DNA of 5,108 nt from Candidatus Krumholzibacteriia bacterium (GCA_028696635.1 JAQVGR010000167.1:1-5108), one strand, 5' to 3'; numbered from the stretch's first letter, positions 1 to 5,108 are shown. The notes: a model not told the origin generated them from the sequence alone. Program-made: numbers and translations.

Positions 1-79
1 CAATCGATCACTCACCCCCCTCGGCGCCGGACCGCTTCCTGAAAATCCCTTCGTGCGATAGCACCGGCTGAACGGCGGG

Positions 80-109
80 ATTATACCGCACCGGCCGCGT
101 TCCTGTAAA
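80..109 (-). promoter_or_regulatory. Leftward sigma70-type promoter for a divergent gene
   Basis: Read on the minus strand, TTTACA (109-104) is followed after 18 nt by a perfect TATAAT (85-80). The -35 matches the TTGACA consensus at 5 of 6 bases and the -10 at 6 of 6. AT-rich hexamers this close to consensus stand out in such GC-rich DNA. Transcription would begin near 72-74 and run off the left edge. The leader would contain a short inverted repeat, GTGC/GCAC (53-64), and a G-rich SD-like stretch (22-16, minus strand) just before two GTG codons (15-13 and 11-9) that could start the divergent gene. Too little of that gene is present to annotate it. Confidence 0.6.
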
Positions 110-151
110 GACCCTTTTCCCGCCCCCACCCCGGCTGCGGCCGGAGTCTCA

Positions 152-160
152 TGTCATATT
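152..160 (+). promoter_or_regulatory. Weak candidate -10 element upstream of the TPR gene
   Basis: TG-T-CATATT fits an extended -10 pattern (TGn plus a hexamer matching TATAAT at 4 of 6) in the only AT-rich patch before the first gene. No convincing -35 is found 16-18 nt upstream. Transcription from here would start near 167 and give a leader of about 70 nt that contains the whole inverted repeat at 187-236. This is a tentative call. Confidence 0.2.
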
Positions 161-186
161 TGCAGATGACGCCGGAGATTTTCGGG

Positions 187-236
187 TGTATGCTCCCTTC
201 CCGTGAGCGGTCCGTCAACCCGAAAGGAGCCATACA
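187..236 (+). promoter_or_regulatory. Leader hairpin sequestering the SD and start codon of the TPR gene
   Basis: The segment TGTATGCTCCCTTC (187-200) is complementary to GAAAGGAGCCATACA (222-236). TGTATG pairs with CATACA (6 bp), C230 is bulged, CTCC pairs with GGAG (4 bp), there is one C-A mismatch, and TTC pairs with GAA (3 bp). The loop is 21 nt (201-221). The 3' arm contains the entire SD (AAAGGAG, 223-229) and ends on the A of the ATG at 236, so the folded mRNA would hide the ribosome binding site. The pairing is read directly. A regulatory role (thermosensor, protein-bound or ligand-bound switch, or standby-site control) is inference, and no known riboswitch class is recognised. Confidence 0.5.
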
Positions 237-1897
237 TGCGGTTACTCATATGCTCATGCGTTGCGGTCTCCCTGCTCCTCTGCGCCGGCGCCGTCCGGGC
301 GAAGGAGCCGGGGGCGTACGTCGCCGAGGCGAAGCTCCTCTCCGACGCGGGCGATCTCGCCGGAGCGGTCGCCCTCCTCGAACAGGCCGTCGCCGAGCAC
401 CCGAAGAGCTCGGAAGCCTTCGCCTATCTCGGTCTCTACACGGGGATGAGCGCCGGGCGCACCGGCGACATGATGGAGGCGGGGCGCCTGTCGATGCGCT
501 CCTTCGAGCTGCTCGACACGGCGGTTGCCCTCGACCCGGGGAACCCCGACGCGCACCTCTTCCGGGGGATCATGGGGATCAACGTCCCCGAGTTCATGGG
601 AAAGATGGACGGCGGGATGCAGGACCTCCAGAGAGCCGCTCAACTCTATTTCGGCTCCCCGACGAAGGCCTCCCCGGACGGCCTGACGACCTCGCTGTCC
701 ATGCTCGCGCAGGGATTCGAGAAGCGGGGCGATCTCGAGGGGCAGCGCGAGGCCCTGCGGCAGATCGTCACCATGCTCCCCGGCTCCGACGCGGCAGAGC
801 GGGCGCAGCGCAAGCTCGACGAGCTGGCCGGCGCGCACGGCGCGCCGCCGCGACCGGACCCGCTGGCCCCCGCCGGGGGGGACAGCGAGGCGGTCCGGGC
901 GCTCAAGGCGCAGTACGCGGGCAACCCGTCGGACACGGCGCTCGCGCTGGCGATCGGGCAGGCGTACTTCGCGGAGGGAGCGCACGCCCGGGCCCGCGAG
1001 GCGCTCAAGGCCTATGTCGGCATGCGACCCGGCGACGCGGAAGCCTATCTGCTCCTCGCGCAGAACGCCGGGGCGCTGGCCGAAACAGGATATGACGAGA
1101 AGATCCACGAGGACACGAACTACCGCTCGGGACTCGCATTCGAGGTGATGAACTGGCTCGACAAGGCGGTCGCCGCCTCTCCCGGCGACCTCGGCCTGCG
1201 CCTGATGCGCGGCACCGTCGGGATGCAGATGCCGTTCTTCCTCGGCAAGCAGGAGCAGTCGACGGCCGACCTCGAGACGGTCGCGGCGAGCGACGCCCCC
1301 GACTCGCTCAGGTCGCAGGCGCTGTTCTATCTCGGCGTGGCCGGGCAGCGCGAGGCGATGCGGTACTGGATCGACGTGGCGAAACGGTACCCGGACTCCG
1401 AGGCGGCCCGGCTGGTATTCGAACAGATGCGCCCCGCCGTGGCGCGGTTCGACGAATCGGCGGTGGAGCGCCCGTTCGTGAAGATCGACTTCGTCCTCGG
1501 CTTCCGGGACGATCTGCCCCCCCAGACGGCGGTCTGGATCGAGGACGACCGGGAGAACTACGTGGCCACGGTCTACGTCTCCGGGTTCGCCGGATTCGTC
1601 AGGGAGCGGCAGGTGACCCTGCCGCTGTGGGCGGCGGTCTCGAAGTTCGAGGGGGTCGACGGGGTCACCGGCGCCAGCATCGATGTCGGGCATCACGTCT
1701 ATGCGTGGGACTGCACGGATCATGAGGGAAACAGGGTCCCGAAGGGGACCTACACGGTCCGCGTGGAGGTATCGCACTGGCCGAGCGGCCTCTATCAGAA
1801 CGTGGCGGCGAAGATCGATGTCGGAAAGAAGGACGGCTCGACCCTCGTCGAGGAAGGCGACTTCGTCCCGTTCCTCGAGGTGACATACCGTAAATAG
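236..1897 (+). CDS. Exported TPR-repeat protein with C-terminal DUF2271/FlgD-Ig-like domain
   Basis: The product is 553 aa, probably periplasmic or surface-exposed, of unknown specific function. The start at 236 is chosen because AAAGGAG (223-229) lies 6 nt upstream and the protein then opens with a Sec signal peptide: basic R2, hydrophobic core about 3-19, likely cleavage after A22 (VRA). The in-frame GTG at 203 lacks an SD and would bury the signal. Residues about 27-195 and 233-400 are two diverged copies of one helical module, each starting with a TPR-like pair (near 27-60 and 233-269). They are separated by a Pro/Ala/Gly-rich linker (about 197-220). TPRs usually mediate protein contacts. 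Residues about 414-553 form a beta-rich domain like DUF2271/FlgD Ig-like: AVWIEDD (432-438), DGVTGAS (475-481), WDCTDHEGNRVPKGTY (491-506). DUF2271 is a predicted periplasmic family that, from memory, often lies near flavin-transfer (ApbE) or PepSY genes; neither is visible here. The DGVTGAS segment resembles a flavinylation site. The flavoprotein gene follows after 17 nt. Gene identity is secure; the domain call is from motif recognition only. Confidence 0.88.
   Translation: MRLLICSCVAVSLLLCAGAVRAKEPGAYVAEAKLLSDAGDLAGAVALLEQAVAEHPKSSEAFAYLGLYTGMSAGRTGDMMEAGRLSMRSFELLDTAVALDPGNPDAHLFRGIMGINVPEFMGKMDGGMQDLQRAAQLYFGSPTKASPDGLTTSLSMLAQGFEKRGDLEGQREALRQIVTMLPGSDAAERAQRKLDELAGAHGAPPRPDPLAPAGGDSEAVRALKAQYAGNPSDTALALAIGQAYFAEGAHARAREALKAYVGMRPGDAEAYLLLAQNAGALAETGYDEKIHEDTNYRSGLAFEVMNWLDKAVAASPGDLGLRLMRGTVGMQMPFFLGKQEQSTADLETVAASDAPDSLRSQALFYLGVAGQREAMRYWIDVAKRYPDSEAARLVFEQMRPAVARFDESAVERPFVKIDFVLGFRDDLPPQTAVWIEDDRENYVATVYVSGFAGFVRERQVTLPLWAAVSKFEGVDGVTGASIDVGHHVYAWDCTDHEGNRVPKGTYTVRVEVSHWPSGLYQNVAAKIDVGKKDGSTLVEEGDFVPFLEVTYRK
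512..628 (+). repeat. Protein-level internal repeat, copy 1 (residues 93-131 of the TPR protein)
   Basis: This is the best-conserved core of a duplicated module. It aligns without gaps to residues 308-346 of the same protein, with 17 of 39 positions identical. Shared residues include LDxAVA, PG, and the run RG-x2-G-x3-P-x-F-x-GK followed by DL. The similarity is at protein level; the DNA copies have diverged, so the duplication is old. Confidence 0.7.
1157..1273 (+). repeat. Protein-level internal repeat, copy 2 (residues 308-346 of the TPR protein)
   Basis: This is the second copy of the core, offset by 215 residues from the first. It keeps the RG-x2-G-x3-P-x-F-x-GK signature (residues 325-338) and the trailing DL (345-346). 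The TPR-like helices before it align to copy 1 at an offset of 209 residues, so copy 2 carries a small insertion of about 6 residues between the two segments. Confidence 0.7.
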
Positions 1898-1914
1898 CGG
1901 AGGAACCGGGAGCC

Positions 1915-3183
1915 GTGGCTCGAGCTCGAATCGCCGATCGCGCGGTCCCTGCGGGCGCCGTCATCGTCGGAGCGGGCCCGGCCGGCCTGTGCTGCGCGAT
2001 GCACGCCGCGGCCGGAGGCCGCAGCGTCGTCGTCCTCGAGAAGAACCGCGCCCCCCTCGTCAAGCTCGCCCTCACCGGAGCGGGCAGATGCAACATCACC
2101 CACGCCGGCCCGATCGATGAGTTCCCGCCGAGGTACGGGTGCCGCGCCCGGTTCGTCAGGCCGGCCCTCTTCGACTTCACCAACGGCGATCTCGTCCGCC
2201 TGCTCGCCCGCCGCGGCCTCGGGACGGTCTGCGAGGAGGACGGCAGGGTTTTCCCCGCAACGCACGACCCCGCCGACGTGCATGAGGCGCTTCTGGCCGA
2301 ATGCGCCGCGCTCCCGCTAGAGATACGCTGCGCAGAGCCGGCCCTGCGGATCTCGGCGGAGAACGGCGGGTTCGAGGTCCGCACGAGGCGCGGGAAATGC
2401 CGCGCCGGATCGCTCGTGATCGCCACCGGCGGCCTCTCGTACCCCCGCACCGGCTCGACGGGGGACGGGTACGCCTTCGCCCGGACGTTCGGCCACGCGA
2501 TCGTCGAGACGGGTCCGGCCCTCGCGCCGGTGATCGTCAGGGAGTATCGCTTCGCCGGCTGCGCGGGTATCTCGATCGAGGATGCGCGGATCGTCGTCCG
2601 CCGCGGATCGAAGCAGGTGCGCCGCTCCCGCGGGGACCTGCTCTTCACCCACCGGGGGCTGTCCGGTCCCGGCATGCTCGACCTGAGCAGGGATGTCAGG
2701 GCGGGGGACACGATCGCCGTCTCGATAGTCCCGTTCGAAACGGAGAAGGAGTGCCGCGGGGCGCTGGACGGCGACGCCCGCGCGCACGGGAGGCGATCGA
2801 TCGGGCAGTGCCTCGCCTCCCTCGGCGTGCCGGCGCGGCTCGCCGCGCGCATCCTCGAGCTGGCCGGCATCGATCCCGCCCTGAAGACCTCGCAGACCGG
2901 CAAGGCCCGGCGCGATCTGATCGCCTCGCGCCTGACACGCCTCGAGTTCACCGCTGCGCGCCTCGGGGGTTTCGGCGAGGCGATGGTCACGCGGGGCGGC
3001 GTGTCGACCGGCGAGATCGACCCCCGCACGATGGAGTCGCGCCTCGCGCCGGGATTGTATGTCGTCGGCGAAACGCTCGACGTCGACGGGGACACCGGCG
3101 GCTACAACCTCCAGTGGGCATTCTCGTCGGGCGCGGCCGCCGGCCGCGCGATAGCCCGCAGCTCCCGTCCCGTTACCGCATGA
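1915..3183 (+). CDS. FAD-dependent oxidoreductase, HI0933/YhiN/BaiN family
   Basis: The product is a 422 aa cytoplasmic flavoprotein, normal length for the HI0933-like family (COG2081). An N-terminal Rossmann fold carries VIVGAGPAG (17-24 around G19, G21, G24) and an acidic ribose-binding position at E42. Family hallmarks follow in order: LTGAGRCNITH (53-63), EEDGRVFPATHDPADV (107-122), VIATGGLSYPRTGSTGDGY (168-186), LLFTHRGLSGPG (242-253) and the C-terminal FAD-closing segment with GGVSTGEI (361-368), ESRLAPGLYVVGE (374-386) and DGDTGGYNLQWAFSSGAAAG (391-410). No signal peptide or membrane segment is present. Bile-acid-inducible BaiN from clostridia belongs here and is reported to reduce bile-acid intermediates, but most members have no known substrate, so no reaction is assigned. 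The GTG start has GGAGGAA (1899-1905) 9 nt upstream, and the upstream gene ends 17 nt before it, suggesting co-transcription. A small GAGC-CGTG-GCTC hairpin (1910-1921) would place the GTG in its loop. Family assignment is very secure; function is open. Confidence 0.95.
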   Translation: MARARIADRAVPAGAVIVGAGPAGLCCAMHAAAGGRSVVVLEKNRAPLVKLALTGAGRCNITHAGPIDEFPPRYGCRARFVRPALFDFTNGDLVRLLARRGLGTVCEEDGRVFPATHDPADVHEALLAECAALPLEIRCAEPALRISAENGGFEVRTRRGKCRAGSLVIATGGLSYPRTGSTGDGYAFARTFGHAIVETGPALAPVIVREYRFAGCAGISIEDARIVVRRGSKQVRRSRGDLLFTHRGLSGPGMLDLSRDVRAGDTIAVSIVPFETEKECRGALDGDARAHGRRSIGQCLASLGVPARLAARILELAGIDPALKTSQTGKARRDLIASRLTRLEFTAARLGGFGEAMVTRGGVSTGEIDPRTMESRLAPGLYVVGETLDVDGDTGGYNLQWAFSSGAAAGRAIARSSRPVTA

Positions 3184-3208
3184 CAGGCGCCCCGCGCCGT
3201 GCTATCCT
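3180..3208 (+). promoter_or_regulatory. Sigma70-type promoter candidate for the nitroreductase gene
   Basis: ATGACA (3180-3185; 5 of 6 to TTGACA) is followed by a 17 nt spacer and TATCCT (3203-3208; 4 of 6 to TATAAT), with TGC just before the -10 giving an extended -10. The -35 includes the TGA stop of the flavoprotein gene. The predicted start near 3215 leaves a leader of about 40 nt ending in the strong SD AAGGAGG (3245-3251). This would allow the nitroreductase and glycosyltransferase genes to be expressed independently of the upstream pair. Confidence 0.45.
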
Positions 3209-3257
3209 CGCCCAGGACAGAAACCGAAGCCGGAGATCGATCAGAAGGAGGAAGGGC

Positions 3258-3920
3258 ATGGGACCTGTTTCGCGTCATCCCGCATGCCGTTCGATAATCG
3301 CCGCCGCCGTGCTGCTCTGCTGCGCAGCGGCAGGCGCTCAGGAACCGATGCGGATCGTCCTGCCCGCCCCGGATATGGAAGGCGGGCTGCCGCTGATGAA
3401 GGCCCTCGCGCTGCGATCCTCGTCGCGCTCGTTCGCCCCGGAGGAGCTCCCCGCGCAGATCCTCTCCGATCTGCTCTGGGCGGCGGCGGGGATCAACAGG
3501 CCCGAATCGGGGAAGCGCACCTCACCGACGGCGCGCAACATGCAGCAGATCGACGTCTACGTCGGCATGGCCGGGGGGCTCTACCTCTACGATCCGAAGG
3601 AGCACGCCCTGCTGCCCGTGATGGCCGGGGACATCCGTGCCGCCACCGGACGGCAGGATTTCACCGCAGTGGCGCCGGTGAATCTCGTATACGTGGCGGA
3701 CTACGCGCGGATGGGCGACGGCGCGGAGGAGACGAAGAGGTTCTACGCGGCGACCGACACGGGGTTCATCGGCCAGAACGTGTACCTGTACTGCGCCTCG
3801 GCGGGGCTTGCGACCGTCGTGCGCGGCGCCGTCGACCGCGAGGCCCTGGCGAAGGCGATGGGGCTGCGTCCCGACCAGCATGTCGTGCTCGCCCAGACGG
3901 TCGGATACCCGGGAGAATGA
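3258..3920 (+). CDS. Exported nitroreductase-family (SagB/ThcOx-like) protein
   Basis: The product is 220 aa, about 193 after processing. The start at 3258 is fixed by a consensus SD (AAGGAGG, 3245-3251; 6 nt spacing) and by the signal peptide it exposes: basic R6 and R11, hydrophobic core 12-25, likely cleavage after A27 (AGA). The mature part matches the nitroreductase fold (PF00881): the FMN-contacting ALRSSSRSF (51-59), the helix QILSDLLWAAAGINRP (67-82), RTSPTARNMQ (87-96), DVYVG (99-103), LYLYDP (108-113) and GFIGQNVYLYCASAGLATVV (169-188). The overall pattern resembles the small secreted nitroreductase group seen in Bacteroidetes and other anaerobes, related to the SagB-type dehydrogenase branch. 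Family members bind FMN and usually act as homodimers with NAD(P)H. An extracytoplasmic member must receive FMN and electrons outside the cytoplasm, and its donor and substrate are unknown. No SagC/SagD or peptide precursor gene is nearby, so azoline peptide biosynthesis is unlikely. The open frame continues far upstream, but that part overlaps the flavoprotein gene and is not real. Gene and fold are secure, function is not. Confidence 0.92.
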   Translation: MGPVSRHPACRSIIAAAVLLCCAAAGAQEPMRIVLPAPDMEGGLPLMKALALRSSSRSFAPEELPAQILSDLLWAAAGINRPESGKRTSPTARNMQQIDVYVGMAGGLYLYDPKEHALLPVMAGDIRAATGRQDFTAVAPVNLVYVADYARMGDGAEETKRFYAATDTGFIGQNVYLYCASAGLATVVRGAVDREALAKAMGLRPDQHVVLAQTVGYPGE

Positions 3921-3950
3921 TCCCCGGCAGGGCCGGAGACGGGAGATCAT
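3917..3950 (+). promoter_or_regulatory. Inverted repeat spanning the nitroreductase stop and glycosyltransferase start
   Basis: ATGATCCCC (3917-3925) can pair with GGGAGATCAT (3941-3950): 6 bp ATGATC/GATCAT, a bulged A3944, then CCC/GGG. An inner GGC/GCC stem (3926-3928 with 3932-3934) is also possible. The left arm contains the TGA stop (3918-3920), the right arm the first two bases of the ATG at 3949, and the likely SD GGAGA (3935-3939) sits in the interior. A ribosome finishing the upstream gene would open this structure, so translational coupling is a plausible role. That role is inference. Confidence 0.35.
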
Positions 3951-5094
3951 GGCTGTCTCGATGAGCGACACGCGAACGGACTGCATTCACATCATTCACT
4001 CGCTCGAGTACGGCGGGGCGCAGCGGGTGGTCTGGAACTACGCGAAGTTCCACGACCGGGAGCGCTATCGGCTAGGGATAGTCTCGTTCATGGCCGGTGG
4101 TGGCATGGCCGGCGAGATCGAGCGGCTCGGGGTTCGGGTTCGCGCGCTCGGGATGCATTCCTCCGATCCGCGCGTCATACGCCGGCTGCGAAGGATCCTC
4201 GCAGAGACGGGCGCGCGGATCGTGCATTTCCACAACCCGCTCCCGCTCTTTCTCGGCCTCCCCGCCGCCTCGCTGGCCCGCGTGCCGGCGCGCGTGATGA
4301 CCGAGCACAGCACGGACTTCCCGGGGCGGGGAGGCGGGCGGCTCGCCGCGCCCCTCTACCGGCGGCTGCGCCGCTCGCTCGACGCGGTGATCGCCTGCTC
4401 GGACGAGGTGGCGCGCTCGCACAAGCGCCGGATCGATCCGTCGCGCCTGATCACCATTCCGAACGGCGTCGACACCGGATATTTCGTCCCCCGCGCCCCG
4501 GACCCTGCCGAGCGGAGCGCCGCCGGCGCCGGAACGGGCGACTTCCTGATAGCCGCCGTCGGCAGCCTAACCCCGCAGAAGGGGTTCGACCTCCTCATAG
4601 AGGCCGTCTCCCGCCTCGCCGAGCGCGGCATACCGGCGCGGCTGATCGTCGCCGGCGGCGGCCCCCTGCGCAAAGAGCTCGAGGCGCGCGCGCGCGCCAA
4701 GGGGATCGCGGGCTCCACGCGCTTCGCCGGGTGGATCGCCGACGTGCGGGGGATACTCGCCGCGGCAGACGTCGTCGCCGGCTCGTCGCTGCGCGAGGGC
4801 CTCCCCCTCGGCGTGCTCGAGGCCATGGCCTGCGGCAGGCCGGTCGTAACCACCGATGTCGGGGGGAACCGCGAGGCGGTCGATGACGGGATCACCGGAT
4901 TGCTCGTGCCGCCGGGAGACCCCCTGGCTCTCGCCGGGGCGCTCGAGCGGCTGTGGAACGACCGGGAAAGGCGCGCGGCGATGGGGCTCGCCGGGCGCTC
5001 GCGGGTCGAGGAGCGCTTCTCGGCCAGACGGATGGTGCGGCGGACGGAGGAGCTCTACGCTCGGCTCCTCGACCGCGCCGCGACGGCGAAATGA
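3949..5094 (+). CDS. Glycosyltransferase, GT4 family (GT-B fold)
   Basis: The product is 381 aa, typical GT4 length, cytoplasmic and likely membrane-associated. It would transfer a sugar from an activated donor to a lipid-linked, polysaccharide or other acceptor. The N-terminal acceptor domain begins HIIHSLEYGGAQRVV (14-28) with the usual glycine-rich loop (Y21-G22-G23), then IVHFHNPLP (91-99). NGVD (172-175) marks the linker. The C-terminal donor domain has VGSLTPQKGFDLLIEAV (204-220), LIVAGGGPLRKEL (232-244) and the E-x7-E nucleotide-sugar motif in LREGLPLGVLEAMACG (281-296; E283 and E291), then GNREAV and GLLVPPGD (317-324). The start at 3949 has GGAGA (3935-3939) 9 nt upstream; an in-frame ATG at 3961 has no SD. 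The nitroreductase gene ends 28 nt before. AUA encodes 6 of its 20 isoleucines, more than in the other three genes. Donor and acceptor cannot be inferred. Its link to the redox genes upstream is positional only; it may begin an envelope-glycan cluster continuing to the right. Confidence 0.94.
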   Translation: MAVSMSDTRTDCIHIIHSLEYGGAQRVVWNYAKFHDRERYRLGIVSFMAGGGMAGEIERLGVRVRALGMHSSDPRVIRRLRRILAETGARIVHFHNPLPLFLGLPAASLARVPARVMTEHSTDFPGRGGGRLAAPLYRRLRRSLDAVIACSDEVARSHKRRIDPSRLITIPNGVDTGYFVPRAPDPAERSAAGAGTGDFLIAAVGSLTPQKGFDLLIEAVSRLAERGIPARLIVAGGGPLRKELEARARAKGIAGSTRFAGWIADVRGILAAADVVAGSSLREGLPLGVLEAMACGRPVVTTDVGGNREAVDDGITGLLVPPGDPLALAGALERLWNDRERRAAMGLAGRSRVEERFSARRMVRRTEELYARLLDRAATAK

Positions 5095-5108
5095 TCGAAG
5101 TACGATCG
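5091..5108 (+). CDS. Possible 5' end of a further gene, cut by the window edge
   Basis: An ATG at 5091 overlaps the glycosyltransferase stop as ATGA, the classic four-base overlap of coupled genes, and stays open for the six codons left (MIEVRS). No good SD is visible just upstream, which would be acceptable for a translationally coupled gene but also leaves open that the ATG is chance. No product can be proposed. Confidence 0.3.

Noticed and set aside
131..144. CCGGC-TGCG-GCCGG as a terminator or operator hairpin
   Set aside because: It is only 5 bp, has no following T-run on either strand, and is expected by chance in such GC-rich DNA.
203..235. GTG at 203 as an earlier start of the TPR gene
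   Set aside because: It has no SD and would add 11 residues before a normal signal peptide. The ATG at 236 has AAAGGAG at ideal spacing.
151..1095. Plus-strand frame of 314 codons overlapping the start of the TPR gene
   Set aside because: It has no SD, Arg/Gly-rich shadow composition, and conflicts with the well-supported gene in the adjacent frame.
254..1777. Minus-strand open frame of 507 codons opposite the TPR gene
   Set aside because: It mirrors the high-GC third positions of the plus-strand gene. Its translation is Arg/Val/Gly-rich low-complexity sequence with no recognisable domain, whereas the plus strand has an SD, a signal peptide and domain motifs.
1910..1921. Hairpin presenting the GTG start of the flavoprotein gene in its loop
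   Set aside because: The stem is 4 bp with a four-base loop, too weak to call as a separate regulatory feature without covariation.
1665..3095. Minus-strand open frame of 476 codons opposite the flavoprotein gene
   Set aside because: It overlaps a gene with unmistakable family motifs across its full length. The antisense translation is Arg/Ser/Pro-rich and spans the boundary of two real genes.
2301..3257. Upstream extension of the nitroreductase frame by 319 codons, suggesting a fusion
   Set aside because: This stretch overlaps the flavoprotein gene in another frame, is Arg-rich nonsense, and a consensus SD plus signal peptide fixes the true start at 3258.
3258..3920. Role in thiazole/oxazole-modified peptide biosynthesis because of SagB-like similarity
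   Set aside because: No cyclodehydratase, precursor peptide or transporter gene is present, and the protein is exported, unlike SagB-type dehydrogenases of those clusters.

Overview
The window is GC-rich (roughly two thirds G+C by eye) with strong G/C preference at third codon positions. It carries four complete plus-strand genes packed head to tail, with no RNA gene, CRISPR array, insertion sequence or phage feature that I can see. Two of the four products have Sec-type signal peptides. Together with Shine-Dalgarno (SD) sites, a GTG start and sigma70-like promoters, this indicates a bacterium. The exact phylum cannot be read from the sequence. Regular use of the AUA isoleucine codon despite the high GC argues against typical actinobacteria or pseudomonads. 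An uncultured GC-rich diderm lineage is a reasonable but unproven guess.

Layout: 1-235 is non-coding. It holds a good sigma70-type promoter pointing left (80-109), probably for a divergent gene beyond the left edge. It also holds a long inverted repeat (187-236) whose 3' arm covers the SD and start codon of the first gene. 236-1897 encodes an exported protein with two diverged copies of a TPR-containing module and a C-terminal DUF2271/FlgD-Ig-like domain. 1915-3183, 17 nt downstream, encodes a cytoplasmic FAD flavoprotein of the HI0933/YhiN/BaiN family. A promoter candidate at 3180-3208 overlaps the stop codon of that gene and precedes 3258-3920, a small exported nitroreductase-family protein. 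3949-5094 encodes a GT4 glycosyltransferase. Its stop overlaps (ATGA) a possible start of another gene that leaves the window at 5108.

The same-strand spacing (17, 74 and 28 nt) suggests one transcription unit or two overlapping ones. The first three products share a flavin/redox theme: a secreted DUF2271-like protein with a DGVTGAS segment resembling an ApbE flavinylation site, a soluble FAD oxidoreductase, and an exported FMN-type nitroreductase. Whether they form a functional extracytoplasmic flavin module is inference. The glycosyltransferase looks like the start of a separate cell-envelope or polysaccharide function. The strongest unexplained signals are the SD-sequestering hairpin before gene 1, the stop/start-spanning inverted repeat before gene 4, and the flavinylation-like motif.
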